Of a stretch of DNA of 32,396 nt, positions 9,901-18,514 are shown piece by piece. The stretch lies in IMG/VR virus record IMGVR_UViG_3300009173_000050, positions 1 to 32,396 of that record. One strand, written 5' to 3'. The position numbers and the translations under genes were made by a program. This DNA comes from a virus. Each line of letters starts with the position of its first letter. Within the stretch, counting starts at the first letter, position 1. The notes under the pieces are model-generated. The model did no database searches and was not told the DNA's origin. It was given only the letters and a program-made list of their open reading frames with translations.

Positions 9901-10053
9901 GGTAACTTGCTCCTGCAAAATAGTTTGCATTTGAGTAAGTTCTCTTGCTTGAACAGCAAAACCAGGTCTAAATAAAATTCTATGAAAGTTTTTATCCTTA
10001 TCAAAATCATCATAGTATGGTGCAATATTAAAATTTGTTTTTACGCCTGACAC
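3922..10053 (-). CDS. large baseplate-periphery structural protein (DUF4815-type)
   Basis: This encodes 2043 aa. The start is GTG at 10053 (GTG TCA GGC); an AG-rich AAAGAGA precedes it, and no ATG gives the conserved N-terminus. Residues 4-60 (NFNIAPYYDDFDKDKNFHRI, then RPGFAVQARELTQMQ) match the start I know from DUF4815 proteins of T4-like cyanophages. Residues about 1035-1060 (NRRYTMRDIGKLEKRIENLE) form a short coiled coil typical of the family. A later domain runs from SGWMDPMTQTFLVNKSNFPEG to a WTAIQG stretch. Near the C-terminus is a Gly-rich beta module (GSSYTSSAVATISGG, GGSGYTATPTVVITD), then DIKVVISAYKPETAKIHVYAKV. Following gp8, it takes the place of T4 gp9-gp11/gp10 and probably links wedge and fibres; that role is inferred. 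Confidence 0.85.
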   Translation of the reverse strand: MSGVKTNFNIAPYYDDFDKDKNFHRILFRPGFAVQARELTQMQTILQEQVTRFGDHIFKEGSKVFGGDVTLNTQVNSLKLESAFDSATVTVNSFAGKTITGGTSGAKGLVIQAEGVTVTDQPTLIFSKLGGGNFLDGETIATLETTPIQANTVSLSGASGVAYAQNTASLASITEGCFYVSGYFVIVLAQTVALDKYSNFPTKRIGLTVAESIVQTDDDSSILDNAQGTANYAAPGADRFKMLLTLSSLDIVTQVVATDGTITKTSSTITEFAGEKFIELVRMEDGVKVSETKFPMYGELEKTLARRTYDESGSYTVRPFGIQLKSHKKGNTALLSVGLEAGKAYVKGYEYESIATQYIDVERGRDTANVSDYIIASDYGNSLYLKNVLGAFDISKHELVDLHCCPSASVNAMSNDTNALTKYNQTRMGTARVRSFDWEQADLSSSNTSHYHSVYSSRIYDIRLDQTITGEVSGEGDDLTTIGVPATITSYANNAYKGATLTVNTTNGSTVSSDTVTVAEYIAIGSQHTIKANTALSQKVLSNSSFSISFKFQDLGSLIVKHSAVDQLNAANTTHVVKTTRADIDKLSKFNNDPEGTALLSGVSKNTLLFQLPFSPLATIPDGLTYTFKTVQVVSVPIAGTTTVSTSAGTFIGSGAQPASTAKELYTITIKTIDDASNPPIDNVSGDELTAGQILNFDNATGRTATIDSATQTTVNLNSKNGAYQVEVTSTIRTANASPRSKTLTVGNTTSLSSNSDISKGQVHFATPNKVAGKKDNLMISDVVNLAYIIDSGDPAAPVSSAMLTALRDVTSTTAKDITSNYDLDNGQRDNYYDWSSITLKPGSASPTGQILAIVDHFSNPALTPPIQDATAGYFSIASYADVSSNTGYHYGLDGVKRKGFNFSAIPKYTSPTTGQEIQLRDCIDFRPTRYSANNDKGSNTTNDITSNNEAIPSSQLGSAGGTPDPEYTLQFNTQYYLGRKDKLVLSKDKKFKVLKGIPALEPISPPDDDDSMTLYTLTIPPYTFSTDDVKTKYIDNRRYTMRDIGKLEKRIENLEYYTALSMLESSTVSSSISGGSTQDSLFNPAGDRFKNGILVDGFKGHSVGDVINNDYRCSIDIERNELRAPFKTDNYSFHMTDGSSNNVSWHLPGKELVTLPFTSANLVNQPLASTYKAINPFALAQFSGAVKTYPDSDLWFDTNTRPEVLVNIEGVNDNWQFGAYRGGHGSQWDNWTKNWHGEQINPEPEISVKDAGSTSSGIRKANLISQGQTRKGITSKNIPDSIKRSLGNKVTDISMTFWMKAHELNSQYAPDDQRIYFVAKGLKPATNVYIFFDGDNVTANVYPMPFVTLNGVTITDHLKLGETISEGSNVAQIILPKLTTSGGTATAYIKVIKAVDQNGDNADIDQSFSPGSTTILTSNSGVSGVISNRTVPTKGQADYMATNQAGEFAGILSLPGSAHKSGERLLRVTDHASDVVASSTMAAECTFHVRGMVDGREPSSVSTRPSTSRREDVTNENVISSPINRVEGSSGWMDPMTQTFLVNKSNFPEGAFIKSVDLWFRQKATANSSTPQLTVTLQIRPMINGYPSSGIIIPNAEVAMRPEEINTVLTAPDSANASHYTTFEFPAPIYLPGDEYGLVIISNSSEYQLWTAIQGLSPLSTTSISPNIRIPKQPNIETLYLPTNAGMPQSSPGESLMMRVNRCHFTTINEGNIILMSNSSSQSAATTNVYSDAYKFNSSLMQFDSSTVGFAYKTTNTAGGYSSTNYVTGERDKNVYLDERMIMKANTANCFSAHITIRSTSKFVSPMIDLSRFSLTTIENDVDNAAIANAQVYIVNAGSSYTSSAVATISGGNGTGATMSLSVAAGLITGTTITDGGSGYTATPTVVITDSGHTGSNYANVVISSELDPQGGPINAKYITRKVNLEDGFEAEDIKVVISAYKPETAKIHVYAKVLSPDDPSSFDDRDYIQLTQETAASVHSLNEEDYKEFTYKSPGDSIDYIDESGTNYKKFKTFSIKLCLLSSSTLKVPKVKDLRAIALDE

Positions 10054-10076
10054 TTATATCTCTTTCAGTTAAATTA

Positions 10077-11804
10077 TTAGAAGTTAATTATCAACTTAAC
10101 ATCTTCAATTTGGTCACTCGCTCTTGAAATTGGTGATCTATTTTCAACATATAAAATATCACCAGTATATTGTTTTAAGTCAGGTCCTTCAATAGCACTT
10201 GTATTAGAAGTAGTTGCACCGCCGACTACAGTTAAAGCTTCGTTACCTTGAAAAGAACCTGGTGTTGCGTCCCAACCATTCGAAGCATTTGAACCTTTAG
10301 TAACTTGAGACATTCTCAACTTACTTGTACCTGAAGTCCAATCAACCACTCTTCCAGTTGCACCTGATACTGAGCCTGTTACCAGTTGATCAGCAGCATA
10401 TGCCGATCCAGAAAAGGATTGTACTGTAACTCTAAGTGCTTGGTCAGCCAATGAAATTGTCGCTGGTGTCCCAAGATCAATATCATTTTGAGTATTAGCA
10501 GCATTTGGATGTGAAATTAAACCAATTTTTCTGAAGTCATTGGCAACGGTAAATTCACCAGACTCGTCATTTTCAAGTCTTACATTAACCATAACATTAT
10601 AACCACCTAATTCTTCAGTTGAATCAAATCCATGTCCACCTTTTGGTTCGATAACAGCCTGAACTGTTGCGTCATCTGTGTTCCAAGAAGTATTTGCTAA
10701 AACATTAACAACAGCGTTTGTGTATCCTGAACCCGCGGCTATTGTTACAACATCAGTTAAACCTGAAGTATTGGTACCATTTGCTCTACAATTCGCAGAA
10801 GCACCGTCACCTAAGATTTGTAATCTAGGCGCGATTTGAAAACTATCACTTTGTGCAGCCGCAGACGAAACAGCAGGTGCGAAAGTAATAACTTTTGTAG
10901 AACCAACATAATCTGTAATAGTTCCGCCTTGTCCTTCAGCGTTGCCGGATGTAAAGAAAATATCTGAACCAATATAGATATTATCTGCAGCACTAGCGGT
11001 ACTGTGAATACGGACAGAAGTAGTCGTATGTGAATATGCACTTCCAAAACCATTATCTAATGTGTTTGTTTCAAAAATTAAATATTCTGCTCCACCAACG
11101 GTGCCATTAGCTGTTTTTCTATAGATATTAATTGCACCATCTACAGCTCCGTTCTCAACAGCTCTCTGTAAGGTGTTTTCCTGTGTGGCCGAAGCCATAA
11201 TAGTATTTTGATAACGTACTTGTTGTACTGGAATATAGTTGGTTGTTACAAATTTCAGAGCTGATGCTGCAGAAATTGTAAACATATATTTCCATTTATA
11301 ACCATCAGAACCTGGGGTAACAATAGTTGTTGCTTGACCAATTGGTTTTGCTAAACTATTACCACCACTATTATTGTTTGCTAAACACTTATAAACATTA
11401 TATTCATCTGTCAGGACATAAAAAGAATTTGCAAGCATAGTATTTTCAGTATTATTATAAGCGAAATACGATGTGTTGTTTGCCCAATTATATCTAGGAA
11501 TACAATGTGTTACATCAGTAGATACAACTTTTTTAGCTGCAATCATATCTTTCCAATGATTATAATAAGTATTTGAAACAGAATCGGTGGGTGTAGGAGG
11601 TACTGTGTCTGTATCTGCCGCCGCGGCTCCTGCTACATTAGCCCAGTTCTGGACACCACCGATAAAAAGATACATATTAGATTCTAAGTATGTATCGCCC
11701 GCGACTGTGTTCGCAAAAGTAGTCATTCCGCTGTCTTCGTCAAAAGACTCCCGGAACTGCTTTGCATTGAACATTCTAAATTTATTTGTTACTAAAGCCG
11801 GCAT
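10077..11804 (-). CDS. gp8: baseplate wedge subunit gp8-like
   Basis: This encodes 575 aa from ATG 11804, preceded by GGAG about 11 nt upstream. T4 gp8 is 334 aa and forms the dimer that ties gp7, gp6 and gp10 together in the wedge. Diagnostic features are the N-terminus (FRMFNAKQFRESF), residues about 145-180 (FYVLTDEYNVYKCLANN followed by DGYKWKYMFTI), and the C-terminal block about 380-430 with GGHGFDSTEELGG then ANDFRKIGLISHP. The extra length comes from Gly/Thr-rich beta insertions. The next gene starts 23 nt downstream and the gp7-like gene ends 29 nt upstream, so it sits in the usual gp6-gp7-gp8 order. Identification rests on motif memory and synteny. Confidence 0.88.
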   Translation of the reverse strand: MPALVTNKFRMFNAKQFRESFDEDSGMTTFANTVAGDTYLESNMYLFIGGVQNWANVAGAAAADTDTVPPTPTDSVSNTYYNHWKDMIAAKKVVSTDVTHCIPRYNWANNTSYFAYNNTENTMLANSFYVLTDEYNVYKCLANNNSGGNSLAKPIGQATTIVTPGSDGYKWKYMFTISAASALKFVTTNYIPVQQVRYQNTIMASATQENTLQRAVENGAVDGAINIYRKTANGTVGGAEYLIFETNTLDNGFGSAYSHTTTSVRIHSTASAADNIYIGSDIFFTSGNAEGQGGTITDYVGSTKVITFAPAVSSAAAQSDSFQIAPRLQILGDGASANCRANGTNTSGLTDVVTIAAGSGYTNAVVNVLANTSWNTDDATVQAVIEPKGGHGFDSTEELGGYNVMVNVRLENDESGEFTVANDFRKIGLISHPNAANTQNDIDLGTPATISLADQALRVTVQSFSGSAYAADQLVTGSVSGATGRVVDWTSGTSKLRMSQVTKGSNASNGWDATPGSFQGNEALTVVGGATTSNTSAIEGPDLKQYTGDILYVENRSPISRASDQIEDVKLIINF

Positions 11805-11833
11805 TTCGATAACTCCAATTCTTTATTAATTAA

Positions 11834-14800
11834 TTACTCTAAAACTACATGTTGAGCAACGCCATCAATTCGTCCTTCCGGGAAGTATTTATTGGCTCGC
11901 TCGTGAACGTTAAACGTTTGTGATGTATAATTGCCCACAATGTATTTAGCGTCAAATTTACTGTAAATATTCATTCGTTTATAATTACTACCAGTATTTA
12001 TAAGGTCTTCGTATAAGAGAAAATCATTCTCGATTTTCAACTTACCCATAGTGGATGCTGCGGTGCTTGTACCGTCTTCCACTAACAATTCATCACCATC
12101 TTCGAGAAGCATTCCGTCTTCTTCTTCTAATATAATATTTATATCATCAAATAGTATAGTCGACCCGGAAACAATATTTTCTACCGGTGTCGGATTCTGT
12201 AAGAGGGTTAGTCCTAAGCCTAGGCCCGCGTATTCTCCAACTTCGTCATATTCGTACATATCACCAACGCGCGGAACTGTTGAAACTGGACAATATGTTC
12301 TCCATGGCCAGCTGTACTTGACTTTATCCCAAGTTGGCGAATATGTGCCATGAACAGGTGTATTCGCTGTTATTAATAATGTTTGCTCTGTCCCTTGTTG
12401 TCCGCCAAGTGTTTTTCCAATTATATTAAGTGGATGATTACTATAAGCCACATTTAATTTTACAGAAGCATCTCTATAATCAACATAAAGTGTTGTATTA
12501 GTTGCCCATGTAAAAGATGTTTCTGTACCTTGGAAGAAAGTTGCCATTTCAAGTGTTTGGTGTTTTGTTACTACTTCTGCCCAATTACCCGACAAACAAT
12601 CTTCTTTTACAACACCAAGTAAGGAATGGACACTATCTAGTTGTGGTTTAGCTGTACCATTTACTTCACAAAATACTTTTTGAACTTTTCCATTAGACAT
12701 CAAACCTACTACATTTCCTTGAACCAAATCTTCATGAGCCTGATAAACATGTAATTTCCATTGTGGAAAAGACAATTCTAATTGATTTTGAGTTGAAGCA
12801 CGTCCTAATTTAATTCTGTCCAAACTATCTGCAGAAGTTATTGTACGGGCCGTAGCAGTAATCCATCTTTCTATTCCTTCGTCTGGACTAGCACTGTAGT
12901 TAGGATAGTATTCTTCTCCAGGACTTAAATCATAAACTCTTTCCGATATAGAATCTGTATCTCTAACTTCAACAAATTCACCAACCGCTCCATCTTGTTC
13001 CACTATCCCTAACAATGAATGAACATAATTAATTCTTGGAAAACAAACACTTGCTGTTTGATAAACTTGTTGTATTGTTCCATCTGTTCTCAATCCTACA
13101 ACTTGTCCAGCCCATACTTTTGCAACTGCTACTTCAAATAAATTATCTGTCCGTAGTGGATTATTTAGCCTTTTATCTTTAGGTCTTGCATAAGATTGTC
13201 CATATTCAAAGGTTCGCTGTCTATAAGTTCCTGTTACATCGGTATCTGGTGTATTTACAACTGCAGGTGTTCGAACTTGCATTAAATCAGTATCGCGAAC
13301 TACTACTTTATCTTCCGTTTTTATTGGGCCGGCCATATCAGAATGATTATCACAATATGCAAATAACACATCTTCTGCAACTCCTGTCCCTGTTGAATAT
13401 TCGTAAGTTTTAACGATATAATCTGGAATTTTAAAATCTACATATGATCCACCAACACCAGGAGTGCCCACAGCGGTGGAAGGAAATTCCATACTTGATA
13501 CCCAACTTGCATTATGGTCCCCATCAAGCACACTAGCAAATCTTAATGGATGCCCGGAATTTGAACTATCTTCTTGCCAAAAACGATATGTAACACCTTT
13601 AATAAGGTTTCTTGTCCATGCACTATTATTAATATTTACACCATCAAAAAGAAAATCAGTACTTGCAACTGTTACTGTTATTTCCCGTGATGCAGAATTC
13701 GGATATTCTATTACAGCTCTTGAAATAACTCTTTGGTTAAACATTTCTATTGGCAGAAACATTTCTGCATCAATATATGTTGTAACGCCTGTTAAGTTTG
13801 GTAATGAGGCAGTTGCCATTCTTATAGGTAAAGTAGGTTCTTTCCACGAAATTACCGAAATAGTAGCATCACCAATTAATTCAATTTCTTCTTGACCATA
13901 AGTTACATATGTTGAAATTGTAGGCATTACAAATTGGCCATCTGGCGAACGATACTTACCTAATATACCTATCTCTAACCAATAATCTGTGCCTCCTTTA
14001 CGTGCATTCGGATTACTTCCCATTCCCCACGCAGTATCTGGTGGTCTTTGTGCTCCTGCGGTTGCACCCGCGGCACTTGCCGTATGCAGTGGGCCCCATC
14101 TATTTTCTGTATTATAGTGAGTTGACTTACCCCATTCGGAAACTCCGCCAAATGCGCTGTGGCCTGTACATTCATTTCCTTCAAAGTGTCCCGGCCTTAC
14201 ATATTCTGCGATTACATTTGGATACCATGGAGCGATTTTTTCACTAGTATTAAGAATTGCCATATCATGTTCTGGGAAATGGTGAGGTATTTCTACTCTT
14301 CCTGATTCCAGTCCAGTATATGGAGCATTTGGGTCATGTTGTCCAGCATCTGGAGCATTATTGAGCGTTCCGCGGAAGTACTTTTCATAATCCCACCCTT
14401 GACCATTTAACCAAGCAGTTGAATCGCTTCGTCCAAGGTGAAATGCAAACTTTTTATCGTCTGTTGTAACTCCAAATCCTATTGTTCGCGGATCCAAAAA
14501 TTCAATATGATAATTATGTAAGATTGACACATCGAAATTAATTAACCCATCCACACTATCATGTGGCATCATGGTTCGATTATATCCCATTCTCATATCT
14601 TTATCAATTGGCCCATATTTCGCAACATATGATGGCGTTCTATCAATAAACAACTCCAAAATCTTATTTGTTACAGATTCTGCTTCAATGGTCATGCCTA
14701 TAATAAATTCAATGCCTATTTCTCCAAATACGTTCCATCCAGCAGGGTGAACAAAAGATCTTACCATATCTCTAAATTCACTAATTTGAATATCAGATCT

Positions 14801-17800
14801 TAAAACATATGAAAAATCTTGATAATAATAAGAATCTTGTATTCTAATAATATCGCTGATCATTCCCAATTTGGATTTAAATGTACCGGGATAATTAGTT
14901 ATAGTAGTTCGTTTAGCAGAAAAAGTCGCGTTATTATCACCTGTAGGTGCAGTAACTATAGGAATAGTAGTATAGTTTATGCCTGCTTGTGAAATTACAA
15001 GAGATTTAATAGCACCAGTTTTTAAGGCCCCAGATTTTAATACAGCATTATTACCATAATTTGCAACTGATTCATATGACTTAACATTTGATGATGCAAG
15101 ATTAGCCGTTCTTGTTCCGGAAAGTGATATCACCTTTTCCCCAGCAGTAAAATCAGTCTGCGGTTCCAGTATCATAAATTTTTCTGGTTCATCTGCAGTA
15201 TTAAATCCTTCGTATTCAATTTTTCCACGTGATGTAATATCAACAATTTCCATTTTATCCACATGCAAATCATATGTAGTAGAAATTGTTGTATTAACAT
15301 ATAAAAATAATGAATGATATGAATCAGTAGGATGAACAGTAAATTTACCTTCATATGTATAAACTTGGTCTTTATTAGTAGTAGCAACATCTTTATAAAT
15401 TTTTATTTGTGTTAGGCCTACTGTTGGACCGCTAGATTCAAAATTTACATCTACAGCCGCACTACCATATTTTAAAATAACATTATTTAAAACCTTGCTA
15501 GCTCTAAAACTTACTCTTCCAATATATTGATCACCTGGTTTTAATAAACCTTCATAAGCCTCACCTGTGTTATTATTTAAACCTTTAAGTCCAACATATG
15601 TTTCTAATTGATCATTAACAGCAATTTTACCGCTATATGAACCATATATTGTATTTGAAGATTCAATAGAAAGAGCATTATTACCTGTATCAAGTGCTGA
15701 ATTCGCCCAAGATGCATTACCATTTGTTACTATTGTAACCGCGCCTCCTACAGGTATCCCTGCTCGTTTAGTTGAAAAAGAATAAAGTCCAGATGTATTA
15801 TTTTCAAATGTTCCAATGCTATTTAAAAGAACATTTTCATCTTCAAGAGAAAATTGTGTATCTACTTCTTTTACCTTCATTGTACTAAAAGTAGAATTTG
15901 CAGTAGAATTAACAATTGGTTGTATTACTTGTACTTTTTTACCTGAAGATTGGCCTATAATATATTCACCAAATTTAAATTTTCCCCCTGCTAAACCAAT
16001 ATCTTCACTAAAATTTAAATATGCTAATGCTGCAGTATTTTTTCCTGTAATTGGGTCTTCAAATTCATATGATTTTTTTCCTAAAATAGTTTGATTAGAT
16101 GCTTCATATGATGGCCCCTTTATATAATCAATACCAGTAGTTATAACTTGCACATTAGAAATAGCACCGAATGGTGTAAAAGTATATTCTGTTGCTCCGT
16201 AATAACTATCAATGGAATAAGTATTATCCCCTAATTGATTTCCTTCTATTTCATAATAGCTAGCTGGTTTAATTGAAGAGACTTGAAACATACTTGATTT
16301 ACCAGGAACTGCTGTGGTATTTGCACTATAATATAAATCTCCATAACTATTTTGAACAAAATTTGCTGATATGTCACTTTCTATTACATAAACAAAACAT
16401 GAAGAGTTTATTGAGGGCCCGGCAATCGTTGCCTTGGTTCCTGTTTTAGAATCATATATGTAAAACCCTGGTTGAATATCATCTTCAAAATTCTTTGTAG
16501 CTAAAAGAATATTATCACCAGCGTCTACATAATTTCCTGGATTATCTGCATCTGTACCATTAAATATAATCCTACCATCACCTTCTTCAAGTAAGATATT
16601 TGCGCCGCCGTCTTCTGTATCTTGATTTATTACTTCAGCTACCCAAGTAGTTGTATTACTTGAACTAAAATGGGTATTAATATTTTCAGGGTATCTTACA
16701 TCGCCGGGATCATCAACAGAAAATGAAAATGCATTTAAAGAAATTGCGGAAGAAGATAATCCGCCACCAGCAGTTGAAATTACTTTATTAATTACCGAAT
16801 TTGAAGTTCTAAATTTTCCTGTTTCAAGAACTCCACGAATAGCACCGGTGTGATTAGTCCCTAAAGTTCCGGCACTATTAACTATCAACATCTCACCACC
16901 CATATAGCCATTACCACCATCATCAACGATAATTTCATCAATGGCGCCATTAGCAGTTGCATTTACACGTGCGACAGCACCTTTTCCGGCTCCGCCTGTA
17001 ATTACAAGTTCATCGTTAACTTTATAAGCTGTACCATTACTTACAATATCAATTTCACCAATAACCGCAATACAAGTTCCTCTTGAAGAAGCCTCCGGAA
17101 ATGTCATTGCTTTAACAACATCAGAAGAATTATCACTACCCATAAGTTCGTCTATAGTTGATGCAGTAACGTCAACATATGCGTCAAGTGTGGCTATTAT
17201 TTCACCAGGTTGAAAATCAGAATATATATCAAAACGAGCATCATATCCTTTAACATAATCTGTCAAATATAATTCTGTTACCGCGGTCGATCCTTCAACA
17301 TAAGAAATAGAATTATCAATTGTTGCTGTAGCTTGAGAAAGTTCCCCTTTAATAACTTTACTATTAAAATCATCAGGATTTAGGGCAGTACCTGTATAAA
17401 TTTTAACTGACTGAGCTGAACTCCATGTTCCATCAGAAGGTCTTAATAATCTTTCTTTTGGATATATAAAACTTAATTGATCGGAACCATATACTGTTCT
17501 CCATAACCATAGAAAAGAATCTTCTGTACCCCTACTTCTATAAATGCTTCTTGCAGTTTTAATTGCTTGTCGTAAATCACCAACCGCACTAAAAGGAATA
17601 TTTTGTAAAAAGTCTTCCCTAAATTGTTGTAACATGTAATTATCTGCAGCATCTACATCAGTCATTAAATCTATGTCAGCTGCTCCACGAAGAGGATTTC
17701 TCAACAAGTCTTTATCTGTTTTTCCTACAGTCGCTTTGGCTCGAGTTGAAGTGCCTCTAACAGATTCACCATGTATTAAAACTATTCCATTAATGGGTCG

Positions 17801-18514
17801 TGCAAATAATAAATGGGGGCTTAAATTATACTTCGGCGAAGTTGTATTTGCTGTTTCCAAATATTTTCCTGCCGGGTAATTCTTTGCTTGAACACCAGTT
17901 ACTAAACATTTGGATCCTGATTTGGAACCTACGATTACTTCACCAATAGCGAATGTAGCATCAGTTCCTCTTTCTGATTCAATTATAATTTCAGTATTAG
18001 CTAATCCAGACTCGGGGGAGTCTTCTTTTACAACTCTAGAAGCGGCAGTATATTTTGTATAAGAAGATGAAGGAGGATCCTTTATTGCTATACCGTAATT
18101 ACCACCATTTGCACCACCTTTTCTGGGCATATAAAATATAAGACCTTTTAATTCTTCCAATTCTAATTCATAAACTGTTTCACCATCATCGGTGGCGGCT
18201 AGCGCCGGGCCCTTATTTCCATAAACAGGATAAAAGTGTCCGAACTTCATTCCTGCTTCGGTAGATTCTGCATCGTCTGAAGGGTCATAAATAAAATTTC
18301 TTTGATCTAAGGCGGTTCCTTCAACATAATATGACAAGTCATCATCTTCTTGGACAATATTATATTCATCTAATTCTAAATCAGTATATTCTATTTGATA
18401 AGATTCCAAAAATTCAAAATACTTTGTCATGAAAAGAGGAAGATTACTCCCCTCTTCAGTAAAGAAAGAAGGTAATTGATTTTGAATTATTTCAGATATT
18501 CTATTGTCAGCCAT
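11834..18514 (-). CDS. gp7: giant baseplate wedge protein gp7-like with extra C-terminal domains
   Basis: This encodes 2226 aa from ATG 18514, coupled to gp6 by TAATG. T4 gp7 is 1032 aa. The gp7-type core spans roughly 1-1260. It contains an N-terminal segment (QNQLPSFFTEEGSNLPLFMT), RSIYRSRGTEDSFLWLWRTV followed by YPKERLLRPSDGTW near 325-365, and YQDFSYVLRSDIQ then SFVHPAGWNVFGE near 1225-1260. The remaining 960 residues are unusual. First comes a His/Trp/Tyr-rich block (about 1290-1530). A cupredoxin-like domain follows (about 1610-1730; H1655, C1721, H1724, M1727). Next are two homologous repeats of about 50 aa (VHSLLGIVEQDG and VHSLLGVVKEDC). An acidic LLEDG-like stretch (ILEEEDGMLLEDGDELLVED) lies near 2130. 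It probably scaffolds the wedge and presents extra domains on the baseplate surface. Confidence 0.85.
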   Translation of the reverse strand: MADNRISEIIQNQLPSFFTEEGSNLPLFMTKYFEFLESYQIEYTDLELDEYNIVQEDDDLSYYVEGTALDQRNFIYDPSDDAESTEAGMKFGHFYPVYGNKGPALAATDDGETVYELELEELKGLIFYMPRKGGANGGNYGIAIKDPPSSSYTKYTAASRVVKEDSPESGLANTEIIIESERGTDATFAIGEVIVGSKSGSKCLVTGVQAKNYPAGKYLETANTTSPKYNLSPHLLFARPINGIVLIHGESVRGTSTRAKATVGKTDKDLLRNPLRGAADIDLMTDVDAADNYMLQQFREDFLQNIPFSAVGDLRQAIKTARSIYRSRGTEDSFLWLWRTVYGSDQLSFIYPKERLLRPSDGTWSSAQSVKIYTGTALNPDDFNSKVIKGELSQATATIDNSISYVEGSTAVTELYLTDYVKGYDARFDIYSDFQPGEIIATLDAYVDVTASTIDELMGSDNSSDVVKAMTFPEASSRGTCIAVIGEIDIVSNGTAYKVNDELVITGGAGKGAVARVNATANGAIDEIIVDDGGNGYMGGEMLIVNSAGTLGTNHTGAIRGVLETGKFRTSNSVINKVISTAGGGLSSSAISLNAFSFSVDDPGDVRYPENINTHFSSSNTTTWVAEVINQDTEDGGANILLEEGDGRIIFNGTDADNPGNYVDAGDNILLATKNFEDDIQPGFYIYDSKTGTKATIAGPSINSSCFVYVIESDISANFVQNSYGDLYYSANTTAVPGKSSMFQVSSIKPASYYEIEGNQLGDNTYSIDSYYGATEYTFTPFGAISNVQVITTGIDYIKGPSYEASNQTILGKKSYEFEDPITGKNTAALAYLNFSEDIGLAGGKFKFGEYIIGQSSGKKVQVIQPIVNSTANSTFSTMKVKEVDTQFSLEDENVLLNSIGTFENNTSGLYSFSTKRAGIPVGGAVTIVTNGNASWANSALDTGNNALSIESSNTIYGSYSGKIAVNDQLETYVGLKGLNNNTGEAYEGLLKPGDQYIGRVSFRASKVLNNVILKYGSAAVDVNFESSGPTVGLTQIKIYKDVATTNKDQVYTYEGKFTVHPTDSYHSLFLYVNTTISTTYDLHVDKMEIVDITSRGKIEYEGFNTADEPEKFMILEPQTDFTAGEKVISLSGTRTANLASSNVKSYESVANYGNNAVLKSGALKTGAIKSLVISQAGINYTTIPIVTAPTGDNNATFSAKRTTITNYPGTFKSKLGMISDIIRIQDSYYYQDFSYVLRSDIQISEFRDMVRSFVHPAGWNVFGEIGIEFIIGMTIEAESVTNKILELFIDRTPSYVAKYGPIDKDMRMGYNRTMMPHDSVDGLINFDVSILHNYHIEFLDPRTIGFGVTTDDKKFAFHLGRSDSTAWLNGQGWDYEKYFRGTLNNAPDAGQHDPNAPYTGLESGRVEIPHHFPEHDMAILNTSEKIAPWYPNVIAEYVRPGHFEGNECTGHSAFGGVSEWGKSTHYNTENRWGPLHTASAAGATAGAQRPPDTAWGMGSNPNARKGGTDYWLEIGILGKYRSPDGQFVMPTISTYVTYGQEEIELIGDATISVISWKEPTLPIRMATASLPNLTGVTTYIDAEMFLPIEMFNQRVISRAVIEYPNSASREITVTVASTDFLFDGVNINNSAWTRNLIKGVTYRFWQEDSSNSGHPLRFASVLDGDHNASWVSSMEFPSTAVGTPGVGGSYVDFKIPDYIVKTYEYSTGTGVAEDVLFAYCDNHSDMAGPIKTEDKVVVRDTDLMQVRTPAVVNTPDTDVTGTYRQRTFEYGQSYARPKDKRLNNPLRTDNLFEVAVAKVWAGQVVGLRTDGTIQQVYQTASVCFPRINYVHSLLGIVEQDGAVGEFVEVRDTDSISERVYDLSPGEEYYPNYSASPDEGIERWITATARTITSADSLDRIKLGRASTQNQLELSFPQWKLHVYQAHEDLVQGNVVGLMSNGKVQKVFCEVNGTAKPQLDSVHSLLGVVKEDCLSGNWAEVVTKHQTLEMATFFQGTETSFTWATNTTLYVDYRDASVKLNVAYSNHPLNIIGKTLGGQQGTEQTLLITANTPVHGTYSPTWDKVKYSWPWRTYCPVSTVPRVGDMYEYDEVGEYAGLGLGLTLLQNPTPVENIVSGSTILFDDINIILEEEDGMLLEDGDELLVEDGTSTAASTMGKLKIENDFLLYEDLINTGSNYKRMNIYSKFDAKYIVGNYTSQTFNVHERANKYFPEGRIDGVAQHVVLE

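Noticed and set aside
13464-13895. 143-aa plus-strand ORF opposite the gp7-like gene
   Set aside because: It lies entirely within a well-supported gene on the other strand, has no ribosome-binding site or family pattern, and its composition is that of an antisense shadow. The same applies to 12051-12353 and 22283-22660.
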